Positions 1 through 8,300 of a DNA stretch of 17,534 nt are shown piece after piece (position 1 is the stretch's first letter; each line of letters begins with the position of its first letter). Source of the stretch: Victivallales bacterium. Its GTDB lineage: Bacteria > Verrucomicrobiota > Lentisphaeria > Oligosphaerales > Oligosphaeraceae. Both the position numbers and the translations under genes were made by a program. Under the pieces are notes generated by a model that saw only the letters and a list, made by a program, of their open reading frames with translations, was not told the DNA's origin and made no database searches. The stretch lies in the NCBI GenBank assembly GCA_017963875.1, contig JAGCTA010000459.1:1-17534 (forward strand). The letters run 5' to 3'.

Positions 1-1
1 G

Positions 2-466
2 ATGGCACTGACTGTCGTGGCACTGAACGATGACGTCCCCCCGAAGGAAGACAGGGGACTTCGGCTGTTGTACACGTTGCTTAGCAGCACCATTTCCCCA
101 GAGGACAGGGAGCGAATTCTCAGAGAGGAATATTCAATCGAATCAACCATGGAGGAAAAGAAGATGCACAGCATGTTTTACTATGCAATGAAAGACAGCA
201 TGAAAAAAGGACGTATGGAGGGACGTGAAGAGGGGGAGAAACTCGGATTGCAGAAAGGGGAGAAACTCGGTTTGCAGAAGGGGGAAAAACTCGGATTGCA
301 GAAAGGAGAGAAACTCGGATTGCAGAAGGGAATTGCCAAGGCATATCGGGCTATCGTTCAAAACCTGCTTTCTATGGGGAAAAGCAAAGAGGAAATCCAG
401 TCTCTTCTTGCCATCCCGTTAAAGGAGGTCACGAGCATCATCGGCACCATTCAAACTGACGGCTGA
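2..466 (+). CDS. Rpn-family recombination-promoting nuclease / putative transposase, C-terminal part (cut by window edge)
   Basis: The reading frame is open to the left edge, so this is the C-terminal portion of a longer protein and the first visible Met is probably internal. The visible 154 residues carry a charged helical stretch (about residues 36-75) and then four consecutive copies of the octapeptide EKLGLQKG (residues 79-110), followed by a short helical tail ending in a stop at 464-466. A PD-(D/E)XK nuclease domain followed by a charged, Gly-spaced helical repeat tail is the usual plan of Rpn/PDDEXK_2 proteins, which promote RecA-independent recombination in E. coli (family knowledge). 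The nuclease domain itself would lie outside the window, so assignment rests on the tail alone. It could instead be another protein with a repetitive helical tail. Confidence 0.6.
   Translation: MALTVVALNDDVPPKEDRGLRLLYTLLSSTISPEDRERILREEYSIESTMEEKKMHSMFYYAMKDSMKKGRMEGREEGEKLGLQKGEKLGLQKGEKLGLQKGEKLGLQKGIAKAYRAIVQNLLSMGKSKEEIQSLLAIPLKEVTSIIGTIQTDG
236..331 (+). repeat. Four tandem 24-bp in-frame repeats encoding EKLGLQKG
   Basis: Four contiguous 24-bp units (236-259, 260-283, 284-307, 308-331) differ from each other only at scattered bases, and each encodes the same octapeptide. The nucleotide similarity is higher than the protein needs, which points to recent duplication by slippage or unequal recombination. 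As 24 is a multiple of three, copy-number change would lengthen or shorten the helix without breaking the frame. Confidence 0.9.
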
Positions 467-477
467 AATTGCCAATA

Positions 478-491
478 GCATCCCCCGATGC
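478..491 (+). terminator. Small hairpin after the Rpn-family gene, possible weak terminator
   Basis: GCATC and GATGC form a perfect 5-bp stem around a CCCC loop, 12 nt after the stop codon of the Rpn-like gene. There is only a short T-containing stretch after it, so intrinsic termination is uncertain. Confidence 0.25.
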
Positions 492-525
492 AGTTTCCAG
501 GAGACCATGGGGGAGGCTTTTGAAC

Positions 526-624
526 AACACTCTATTTCTCATGATGGTTGGTTCGACCCCTTCGGGGCTTTTCACGTTCTCATTGTCATGCGCAATTACC
601 GACACTCATGGGGAATAGAGCGTT
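526..624. repeat. MITE-like modular palindromic element, short copy
   Basis: The ends are inverted repeats: 526-544 and the reverse complement of 606-624 agree at 16 of 19 positions (consensus AACRCTCTATTYCYCATGA). Between them lies a small CCCC-TTC-GGGG hairpin (557-567). The reverse complement of this element aligns with the element near the right end of the window: about 52 of 66 positions across the outer part, then again through the GTCGAACC junction to the other end. No open reading frame of note lies inside, so it resembles a miniature non-autonomous element or a dispersed palindromic repeat. No clear flanking target-site duplication was seen. Confidence 0.7.
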
Positions 625-660
625 ACGACAAAACGCAAAAAAAAGGCACGAAAGCGTATG

Positions 661-680
661 GAATTTAGCAAACACTGCAC
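661..680 (+). repeat. 20-bp sequence repeated exactly at 10607-10626
   Basis: gaatttagcaaacactgcac occurs here and again, in the same orientation, upstream of the AbiE genes. Here it ends 5 nt before the stop codon of the minus-strand HTH gene. A 20-bp identity by chance is very unlikely in a window of this size. Confidence 0.85.
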
Positions 681-685
681 AAGCA

Positions 686-1339
686 TTAATGTGCTGATAT
701 AGGAACTTCAAGCAGTTCTTCCATACGGCAGCCAAGCGTCCTGCTGAGTGCGAGGAGTGTTTCGCCAGCCGCATGGTTGATGCTCTTCGCTCCGAGTTCA
801 TACTGCTGAAGTGTGCGAAGATTGACCCCAGACTTAACACTTAACATCCGCTGTGTCAAACGGCAGTTCTTGCGCATTTTTTGCAGATTGGTCGTTGGTT
901 TCCTTGCGTCAAGAATCCTGTCGATGGCATCTGCCGCACGCTCTTCACTTGCTTCATGCATTGCAGGATAGAGTCCTTCAAGTTCCAAAATGGAAAGGCG
1001 GGAATGGAGTTCACGAAAACTCCAACCGCCACGCCATTGGACAAAGGCAAGAATCCAGCCACACCAATAGGCGGACGAGAGGTCATAGCATGTCTGAGCA
1101 GGCAATGGCAGGGCGACGTGGCCTGATTTTCGGAGTACTTCAAGCACCAGTTCCGTGCCTGACATTCCAGATACAAACATAGGAACGCCGTCTCCAAACT
1201 GTTTTGCAATGCCCGAGGTGATGAAAAGTGACAGGAAGCCGTCAAGATCAAGTCGTTGGCATTCCCGAGCATAGTCAAATGCCTCTGCGAGATTGCGCAT
1301 GGCGTCGTCAAGGTATTCTTCATTGTAGGCGTGGATCAT
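686..1339 (-). CDS. HTH-domain protein, probable antitoxin partner of DUF3990
   Basis: The protein has 217 residues. The N-terminal ~145 residues form a helical domain (motifs GMSGTELVLEVLR at 58-70 and YWCGWILAFVQW at 91-102) that I recognise only as the conserved partner of DUF3990 proteins. The C-terminus (about 152-210) is a Cro/C1-type helix-turn-helix, visible as KMRKNCRLTQRMLSVKSGVN and the following LQQYELGAKSI. The start at 1339 is well supported: a strong GAGGAGGT ribosome site lies just upstream, inside the DUF3990 gene, and the two genes overlap by 20 nt. By analogy with toxin-antitoxin pairs, it probably binds DNA near its own promoter and counters the upstream gene product. Neutralisation is inferred from the arrangement. 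Confidence 0.75.
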   Translation of the reverse strand: MIHAYNEEYLDDAMRNLAEAFDYARECQRLDLDGFLSLFITSGIAKQFGDGVPMFVSGMSGTELVLEVLRKSGHVALPLPAQTCYDLSSAYWCGWILAFVQWRGGWSFRELHSRLSILELEGLYPAMHEASEERAADAIDRILDARKPTTNLQKMRKNCRLTQRMLSVKSGVNLRTLQQYELGAKSINHAAGETLLALSRTLGCRMEELLEVPISAH

Positions 1340-1997
1340 CGGGTTTTACCTCCTCTCGTATGATGTCGCGCATGAACAGCCCTGTGGAAACTTCGCGTTC
1401 AAGTTCGGCTCGATATGCCGCACGTGCCTCTTCATCACGCAGTTTTCTTCTTGGAAAGTAGATATGACGCTCTACTGGAGAATAGGACACGTATTCAATT
1501 TTCTCAAAGGCTTTAGGACTTTTGAGGACAATTTGCTTGCCAAGTTTGCCAAGGCGCATTGCGTATGATAGTTGCGCAAGGGAGATTTCATTTGAGACGA
1601 ACGCTCTGGCGAATGAAAAATAGGAGTCATCGGCACGATAGCCGATGATCACATCCGCATCATCGACAGGTGGCATGAAATTTACCACAAGCCATTCAAT
1701 TCCGCGTGCCATGACAGGACTGGAGATGCGAAGTTGGCGATTCTTCATGAGGATAGCAAGCCAGTGCAGGATGGTATATGGTGCTACGTCAAGGCAAAGT
1801 AGTTTCAATGAGCCGATTTCCAATTCGTATTGGTTCACATAGCCTCCAATTTGTTCTGTGCAGGCCCATTCGCGAGCAAGTTCGATGTCCTCTGTGCAGT
1901 AGAAGCCTCGCCCATAGTCATTATAGTCCTTCTCTTTGCCATATTGGGGCTTTGACACTATTTCTGGGGATCCATGGTATATTGTGATTTTTTTCAT
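1320..1997 (-). CDS. DUF3990-domain protein, ADP-ribosyltransferase-like putative toxin
   Basis: The protein has 225 residues. It begins with YHGS (His8), followed by DYGRGFYCT (Tyr33), the paired signature of DUF3990, a family regarded as having the ADP-ribosyltransferase fold. Further conserved blocks are DADVIIGYRADDSYF (113-127), the NEISL segment (136-140) and LGKQIVLKS (152-160), in keeping with the third conserved acidic or Gln-containing region of this fold. No signal peptide or membrane segment is seen, so it should act in the cytoplasm. It is the first gene of a two-gene minus-strand unit with the HTH protein. Family knowledge suggests a toxin that modifies a host or phage target; the target is unknown. 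The segment after about residue 175 is charged and probably helical. Confidence 0.75.
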   Translation of the reverse strand: MKKITIYHGSPEIVSKPQYGKEKDYNDYGRGFYCTEDIELAREWACTEQIGGYVNQYELEIGSLKLLCLDVAPYTILHWLAILMKNRQLRISSPVMARGIEWLVVNFMPPVDDADVIIGYRADDSYFSFARAFVSNEISLAQLSYAMRLGKLGKQIVLKSPKAFEKIEYVSYSPVERHIYFPRRKLRDEEARAAYRAELEREVSTGLFMRDIIREEVKPDDPRLQ

Positions 1998-2252
1998 TGA
2001 CTATCTTACAGGGTAGTTCTGGAGGCAAACGCTCCGTTCTGTGAACAGAATATTCAAAATATACTTCCAGAGAGTTAGTTTTCAAATGAAAACCATACGA
2101 CAGATTGTTCTATGTTTCAAAATCTATTGCGTCTTGTCTATGGACAAATACTGCCGCTTTGCCTTAACGCCGTTGATTTCTTTGGAAAAAGATGTACCTT
2201 TTAAATGCGAGTTAAATTTGATGTTTGAAAAGAAAACAACAAGGGAAAAAAC
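1998..2252. other. Intergenic region between divergent DUF3990 and amidohydrolase genes
   Basis: This 255-bp gap must hold the promoters of both flanking genes. A small inverted repeat GGAG-N7-CTCC lies at 2021-2035. An AT-rich stretch (about 2170-2210) has a TTGATT hexamer at 2173, but no -10 element at normal spacing stands out, so I assign no promoter. A 72-codon open frame here lacks any recognisable protein features. Confidence 0.5.
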
Positions 2253-3146
2253 ATGTTGATTGACATTCATGGACATTGCTTGAAAAACAAGGATTTGCCA
2301 TTGCATCGTGGCGACGAGCCGTTTGTCTGGCCTGAACTTCTGTTGGAGATGCATCGTGAAATAGGAATCGACCATGGGGTGCTGTTGCCAGTCATCGGTC
2401 CAGAAAACACCTCGGTCACGCAGTCAGTTGACGAGGTGCTGGATATCGCACATGAAAGCAACGGCCATTTCATCCCTTTCCTTAATGTCGATCCTCGAAT
2501 GTTGTATAATTCTCCCAATGCGGATTTGTCATTCATTATTGAACATTACAAGGCTAGAGGCTGCAAGGGCATTGGCGAGGTCACGGCGAATTTGTCATTC
2601 ACAGATCCGCGTTGCCTAAATCTGTTCAAGGCCGCGGAAAAGAACGATATGCCAGTGACGATCCATATCGCGACTCGGGAAGGGGATATCTACGGGTTGA
2701 TTGATGACTTGGGATTGCCGCGCCTGGAAGTGGTTCTTCAGAAATTCCCAGGCCTTAAGATACTCGGCCATTCTCAGACGTTTTGGGCGCATATAAGCGC
2801 GGATGTCAGTCTTGCCACATGGGGTGGCTATCCGCGCGGATCTGTCGTGAAGCCAGGGCGGATTACCGAGTTGATGCGCAAATATGACAATCTGCTTGGT
2901 GATTTCTCTGCTGGAAGCGGTTTGAATTCCCTGATGCGTGATCCTGTGTTTGCATACGAGTTCATTGATGAATTCCAGGACAGGCTTTTTTATGGAACAG
3001 ACCTTTGCCAGCCTAAGAATCGCAATAGCAGCATTTTCTTCGGGCTCAGGGATTTTCTGAAAACGGCTCTGGAGGAAAAGCATATTTCCAAGGAAGCATA
3101 CGAGAAAATCACACATCTGAATGCAGAAAGACTTCTTGGATTGTGA
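2253..3146 (+). CDS. Metal-dependent amidohydrolase family protein (TIM barrel)
   Basis: The 297-residue protein has the amidohydrolase-2 layout: DIHGH at the N-terminus (His6, His8), GIGEVT (Glu109), TIHIA (His138), LGHSQTFW (His173) and YGTDLC (Asp250). These match the strand-1 HxH pair, the strand-4 to -6 ligands and the strand-8 Asp that bind one or two divalent metals and activate water. Relatives include decarboxylases and lactonases of aromatic or sugar acids; the substrate cannot be told here. It is a cytoplasmic protein without a signal peptide. An AAGGGA ribosome site precedes the ATG at 2253. It stands alone on this strand, and its 3' end is 18 nt from the convergent GNAT gene. Confidence 0.8.
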   Translation: MLIDIHGHCLKNKDLPLHRGDEPFVWPELLLEMHREIGIDHGVLLPVIGPENTSVTQSVDEVLDIAHESNGHFIPFLNVDPRMLYNSPNADLSFIIEHYKARGCKGIGEVTANLSFTDPRCLNLFKAAEKNDMPVTIHIATREGDIYGLIDDLGLPRLEVVLQKFPGLKILGHSQTFWAHISADVSLATWGGYPRGSVVKPGRITELMRKYDNLLGDFSAGSGLNSLMRDPVFAYEFIDEFQDRLFYGTDLCQPKNRNSSIFFGLRDFLKTALEEKHISKEAYEKITHLNAERLLGL

Positions 3147-3183
3147 CGCTGTCTTGGAACGGATTCACGCCAACTCAATCCAA
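3136..3183. terminator. Inverted repeat spanning two convergent stop codons
   Basis: TTGGATTG (3136-3143) and CAATCCAA (3176-3183) are perfect 8-bp arms across the junction of the amidohydrolase and GNAT genes. There is no T-tract on either side, so a bidirectional terminator is only a possibility. Confidence 0.25.
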
Positions 3184-3725
3184 TACCGTTGAATGACGCC
3201 CACATGGCTGATTCCTATGGGGTCAGCCACTTCGTTTTCCAGTTTGCCTCCATTGGCTATGATGACCTTTTGGGAAGCACAGTTGTCTTTGCCGCAAGTC
3301 ACGAGCACGCGTTTCTCGCCGCTCATGCGGCATATCGGCAAGAGAAGATGAAGCATTTCTGTCGCATAGCCTTTCCTGCGTTCGGATGGGCGGACGCTGT
3401 AGCCGATATTCCCCCCAAAACGCAAGAGCCATGGCGACAAGGGATGACGAAAGTCCATCATGCCGATGACCTTGTCATCTGTCTGCCTGATGGCCAGAAA
3501 TACTTCCGCAGTAGAATAATTTTCCCCGAACTTGTTGCGCAAACGCACATCGAATTCATTCCATTCGGAAAAAGAATTGACATCCTCTAGTCCTGCGCAA
3601 CCATGAAGGATGTCGCCATTTTCAATCATTTCTGATTTATAGGCCATTACCTGCGCTGCGTATTCAAACGCATCCTTGGCTTTCTTCAGTATTATTTTGT
3701 CTGTCGTCATCAACGGAATTACCAT
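3165..3725 (-). CDS. GNAT-family N-acetyltransferase
   Basis: The 186-residue protein carries the GNAT acetyl-CoA motif A around residues 105-122, with the sequence NIGYSVRPSERRKGYA, in which the Arg/Lys-Gly-Tyr-Ala loop binds the pyrophosphate of acetyl-CoA. The preceding strand VIGMMDFRHPL and the later NCASQKVIIANGG helix complete the fold. It resembles the RimJ/RimL-type single-domain acetyltransferases that act on small molecules or protein N-termini; the acceptor is unknown. It starts 33 nt after the MATE gene on the same strand and probably forms an operon with it. Neither the Met at 3725 nor a second Met five residues on has a clear ribosome site. The pairing with an exporter is compatible with a role in drug modification, but this is inference. 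Confidence 0.85.
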   Translation of the reverse strand: MVIPLMTTDKIILKKAKDAFEYAAQVMAYKSEMIENGDILHGCAGLEDVNSFSEWNEFDVRLRNKFGENYSTAEVFLAIRQTDDKVIGMMDFRHPLSPWLLRFGGNIGYSVRPSERRKGYATEMLHLLLPICRMSGEKRVLVTCGKDNCASQKVIIANGGKLENEVADPIGISHVGVIQRYWIELA

Positions 3726-3758
3726 TGGAATTTATGTTGTTCTCATGAACAATGGGCG

Positions 3759-5144
3759 TCAGGCAGTCATGTCCGAGTCAAATGAATGCGTGCGCCAAAA
3801 GCACCTTGCGACAACAAGGCTGATGCAAACAGTGAACAGGTCCATGATAGGCTGCACCCAGATGATGTTTGTGACAAAGAACAGGGCATTGAACAGAATC
3901 ATCAGCGGTATGTCAAGCATCCCCTTGCGAATTAATGAAAGAATGAAAGCGGTTCTTGGGCGGTTGATTGCCTGGAAGAAGGAGTTGATGGTGGAGGTCA
4001 TCGAAAACAGGGGAACTGACAGGCAGAGAATCCTGATGAAACTTGTTGCATATCTGACGGTTTCGTCATCGCGTATGAACATCAATGCCATGGGCCTTGC
4101 AAAAATCTCAAGTAGAATGACGACAGTCATCAGGGACAAAAAAGACACTTTCATTGTCGTGTAGAGTATGTCCTTCAGTTTTTCATGCTTTCCTGCGGCA
4201 AATGCGTATGCCATGAGCGGCAAAGACCCCTGGGTGATACCCAGCGAGATGTGGTTGGGAAGCAGGTCCAGTTTCTTTGCGATTCCCACGGCAGCAATGG
4301 TACGGTCGCCGTGGCTTGCCACCAGGCTGTTCAGGACATTGTTCGATATCGCTGACAGAAGCATGAGCAGAGCCGATGGAAGCCCCACGGACATGACTTC
4401 AGCCGCCATCTTCCATGGCACGACTGATTTCAACGGATGAAATGAAAGAGATGTCGTTGAACGGCTTCTGAAGACAATATAGGCAAAATACAAGACGGAA
4501 AACAGGTTGGAAATCATTGTTGCCAAAGCGGCTCCCGCCACACCCATTCCAAATCCGAACTGGAAAATGAAGAACGGGTCAAGGAGAATGTTCAGAAGGG
4601 CGCCGAGTATAAGGCCTGTCCCCGCTTGTTTTGCATATCCTTCCGCGCGGACCAGATGAGCGAGAAACGTGCTTAAGACCGATGGGACGGCACCAATGGT
4701 GAAGAACCAGAAGAAATAGTCCCTCGCGTATGGCAGCACCGTTTCGGATGCTCCAAGAATACGGATGAGTCTGTCGCCCATCAGCCATGAAATGACAGAC
4801 AGGAACATCGAACTAGAAAAGGCACCGTAGAAGGAAAAAGAGGAGAACATGCCACTCTTTTGACGGTGTTTCTGTCCCAAAGATCTGGATACGGCACTTC
4901 CCCCGCCGATCCCCCAGAAATTGGATAATGCCGTAATCAAAAGCAACAATGGAAGGGCCAGCGCAATAGCGGCGACCTGTTCTGGCTGGTTCAACCAGCC
5001 TACATATATTGAATCGGCATAGTTATAAACAACTCCAATCAGTTGGCTGGCGATGGTCGGCAGAGCCATTGAGGCAATAATGCCCAGAGTGGATTTCTTC
5101 TGAAAAAGGGTGTCTAACCCGCCATGCTTGTCTGTCGTTCCCAT
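3759..5144 (-). CDS. MATE-family multidrug/cation antiporter
   Basis: The 461-residue integral membrane protein has about twelve hydrophobic segments in two related halves (about 19-200 and 240-445). The opening motif IASMALPTIASQLIGVVYNY followed by ADSIYVGWL is characteristic of MATE proteins, as are NFWGIGGGSAVSRSLGQ and, in the second half, GIAKKLDLLPNHISLGITQG. These transporters export cationic drugs or metabolites in exchange for Na+ or H+. The length is normal for the family. Pro and Asp residues in the first helices (ALP, NYADS) correspond to positions that matter for cation coupling. No convincing ribosome site precedes the start at 5144. It is the first gene of a likely two-gene unit with the GNAT gene; no regulator is adjacent. 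Confidence 0.9.
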   Translation of the reverse strand: MGTTDKHGGLDTLFQKKSTLGIIASMALPTIASQLIGVVYNYADSIYVGWLNQPEQVAAIALALPLLLLITALSNFWGIGGGSAVSRSLGQKHRQKSGMFSSFSFYGAFSSSMFLSVISWLMGDRLIRILGASETVLPYARDYFFWFFTIGAVPSVLSTFLAHLVRAEGYAKQAGTGLILGALLNILLDPFFIFQFGFGMGVAGAALATMISNLFSVLYFAYIVFRSRSTTSLSFHPLKSVVPWKMAAEVMSVGLPSALLMLLSAISNNVLNSLVASHGDRTIAAVGIAKKLDLLPNHISLGITQGSLPLMAYAFAAGKHEKLKDILYTTMKVSFLSLMTVVILLEIFARPMALMFIRDDETVRYATSFIRILCLSVPLFSMTSTINSFFQAINRPRTAFILSLIRKGMLDIPLMILFNALFFVTNIIWVQPIMDLFTVCISLVVARCFWRTHSFDSDMTA

Positions 5145-5172
5145 GTGAGTGTGTTTGTGACTTCATTTTTCG

Positions 5173-5201
5173 TATGTAATCAAATGTTTAATATAATTCA
5201 A
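5173..5201 (-). promoter_or_regulatory. Candidate promoter for the MATE-GNAT unit
   Basis: Read on the minus strand, TTGAAT (5196-5201) and TACATA (5173-5178) are separated by 17 nt, in an AT-rich divergent gap, 28 nt upstream of the MATE start. The -10 match is weak. Confidence 0.3.
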
Positions 5202-5332
5202 ATAACATCCTTTTCTCTGTTGATTTCTTCAGATTCTCTGATAAATTTGAATTTGGCAGAATTGTGGATTGTTATAGCACATTGGAGTTTGTGATATTTA
5301 GATAACCTGCAAAAAGAAAAAGGAATCCAACC

Positions 5333-8300
5333 ATGGTATTGAAAAGAACGCTCTGGATTGTTTCGCTGTCGCTTGGCATCGTGCTAGCGGCACAGCCTTT
5401 CATCTCTTTTGAAGAAAATGAAAACTGGTCAAAACGGTTCAGCATTTCTTCTGATCTTAGCCATGCAGTTGTGCAGGAACATGCATACGAGGGGAAGAAC
5501 AGCATGAAAGTTGAAATCCCAGGCTCGAAAAAAGATACATGGCCTGGCTTTTCAATCTATTTATCTGAAAAGGATATCGGCGATTTTCCCACATTGCAAT
5601 TCAATGCCTGGCATGAGGAGCAGGCTAACGTCAGTTTGTCTGTCCGCATTGATTTCAAAGGTCGGAACTCCATTTTCACTGGCGTCACAATCGCGCCGCG
5701 TTCAAAAGTGCCTGCGGTGCTGTTCCTCAATCAAATGGACCCCAATGGAAAGCGCGTTTATCCATTTAGAGCCTTCATCTACCGTCGGATGCCGCGAAAC
5801 AATGTGACTCTCTGGTTTGACAATTTCCGATTTGCCAACAACCCGCCGTCTGGCAATCCCATCGACTATCTGCCGCCTGCTGGATATCGTCAGCCAACAG
5901 CCCATGAGCGGTCTATCGGCGCACAGTTCTTCCGCAGAAACTGGATGACGCACGTCTTCCCGAATGTTCGCCCGCTGCCGTCGGATTCATTGGATGTCGT
6001 TGTCAGCGTCAATGCCTGCCCAGGGGAAACTGAGCCTGCGACACTGTCCTTTTTCGCATTAAAAAGCATCCAGTCGTCCTCGTTGTCGGTGCCCGCACCT
6101 CTTGTGGGGCCAGGCGGAGCCGTCATCCCCCCATCTGCCTTTACGGTTTACCACATCCGCTGTCTGGACAAACGGACAACGTACCAGGCAAAGGCATACT
6201 ACCGTCAGATTCCCATGGTGCTTGACAGGGCAAAGGTGTTTCCTGTTCCAGCAGACACGGCGCATTCCTTCTGGCTGGACATTGCCGTTCCAGAAGGAAC
6301 CCCCGCTGGTGTTTATAAAGGAAGCGTCCGCGTGACTCTTGATGACGCAGTTCAGGAAATCCCAGTCTCTGTCACTGTGCGGCCGTTTTCCCTCCCGTCT
6401 GTCGCCAAGCAATATTTTGGAGAATACTACACGTCTCCCAACGGTTTCCCGAAAGAGCAACTGCCGAAGATTATAGACGAGGACTTTGCTTTCATGCGCA
6501 GTCTTGGCATGACGAGCATTGGTCTTTGTTTCTCTCCAGATACCCAATTCTGCAAATATGCCGACGGAAAAGTTACCATCGAACTCAAGGATGATTCTTT
6601 GTTCGTGGTTGCCATGAACACATACGTCAAGTACGGATATCCATGCCCAGTCATCTTGCTTGACGATCCAGGGTTCCTTTTTGCGCAGCGGAATGGAGGG
6701 GAGGACAATGAAGAAGTGCTGAAGGCAGTCCACTGCGCCTTCTGGATTGCCATGCAGGAGGAATGCAAAAAGCGGGGGTGGCCTGAACTCATCATCCAGC
6801 CTGTCGATGAGCCAGGCTGGCAGTCGAAAGACGCTCAGGATAGGCATGTAAAAATGCTGAAACTGCTGAAGAATGTTCCAGGTCTTCGCACGGAGCAGGA
6901 TGGACCAGGCGATGACTATTTCTTCAATGTCGCAGGCCCGTATTCAGATGTCTGGACATTCAACGGCAGCCTGGCAGCCCCAGACGTGATGGAAAAGGTC
7001 TATAAGGACGGCAAGACAGTGCTTTTCTACAACTGCGATGTGGAGAGTTATCGTCCTGTCATTGGCAGATACAGTGCAGGTTTCTTTCAGTATCTTTCCA
7101 AATGTCATGGACTGTTGAACTGGGCTTATCGCAGTTTTCGCGGCAGTCCCTTTGATGATTTCGATTATGTCAGAGGCGACACAACGAATTACTATCCATC
7201 ATTCGCTGACATTGTCGGCGGTCCAGGCATCGGGCTTGTTTCCACGCGCGAAGGAATTGATGATTACCGCTATGTCAGTTTGCTTCAGGACCTCATTGCG
7301 TCCCGCCCAGGCCTTGCGGCTGATGAGGCGAGAAAAGTCCTTGACGACATTTTTAACAGCATCACCTATAGCCCAGCGTTGCGTAATTGCGCATCATTCA
7401 CCATAGCATCAACTGATTCAGATGGAAATGCGCGGGTGACAGGAGATTTCAATCTTCCCAATGGCTGGAGACTGGCCGATTACGACTTGGCACGAGAAAT
7501 CATTGCAGGGCAGATTATGAGACTGCTTGGTGTTGATGCAAATGCCACAGCCGTACGTACTCCTGTCCTTTCTGCTATCCCTGCCAGCAAAGATATGGCA
7601 AAGGCTGCCGATGCCGATGAAGGAACTGCTTGCTCCGTTGTCATTCCAACGTGTTCCGTCGTGCCAGTCATTGATGGCGTTCTGGATGACGCTTGTTGGA
7701 AAAATGCTGGAAAAATCGGTGATTTCCAGTTGATTTCAGGCGGCAAGCCCGAAAAGCAGACGACGGCATGGTTTACTACCGATGGCGTGAATCTCTATAT
7801 CGCCGTGGAATGCGATGAGCCGCTGATGGAGCATATCATAGCCAATGTCAAAGCGAATCAGGGGCCTGTCTATTCAGACGACTGTGTCGAAATCTTCCTG
7901 GATCCTGCACATAAAGGCAAGGACTATATGCAGATTTGCGTCAATTCACTTGGATACAATTTCGTGACATCCTCCAAGGGCAATTGGAAGCCCCAGTTGA
8001 AGACAGCAGGCCATTGCGACAAGGACAAATGGTCTGTCGAGGTCGCCATTCCGCTGAAGTCGCTCGGCCAGCGTGCCAATTCCATTGGCCTGAATGTCTG
8101 CCGTGAACGCCGTCCATTGGAGGTATTCGAGTTATCCTGCTGGTCGCCGACTGGTAATGGCTTTGCCACGCCAAGTCGTTTTGGTTCAGCGACATTCGGC
8201 CATGCATGGCTGAGCCATGTCAGTCTGGATAATCTCATGCTTGGAAACGGGAGCATCACCGTCGATGTCATCAACCCTGCTTTGGATGATGCGCAAATCA

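Noticed and set aside
236..331. Short direct repeats that might suggest a CRISPR array
   Set aside because: The 24-bp units are contiguous with no spacers and are in frame with the coding sequence.
2173..2206. Promoter for the amidohydrolase gene with a TTGATT hexamer
   Set aside because: No -10 hexamer lies at 16-18 nt; the best AT-rich candidate is about 22 nt away.
2041..2259. 72-codon plus-strand open frame between the DUF3990 and amidohydrolase genes
   Set aside because: It has no ribosome site, no recognisable family, an irregular hydrophobic/basic composition, and runs into the start of the amidohydrolase gene in another frame.
2616..3116. 166-codon minus-strand open frame
   Set aside because: It is antisense to the amidohydrolase gene, which carries all its metal-binding motifs.
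6059..6847. 262-codon open frame on the minus strand
   Set aside because: It lies wholly antisense to the DUF4091 coding sequence, whose protein is clearly conserved; the antisense translation shows no family features.
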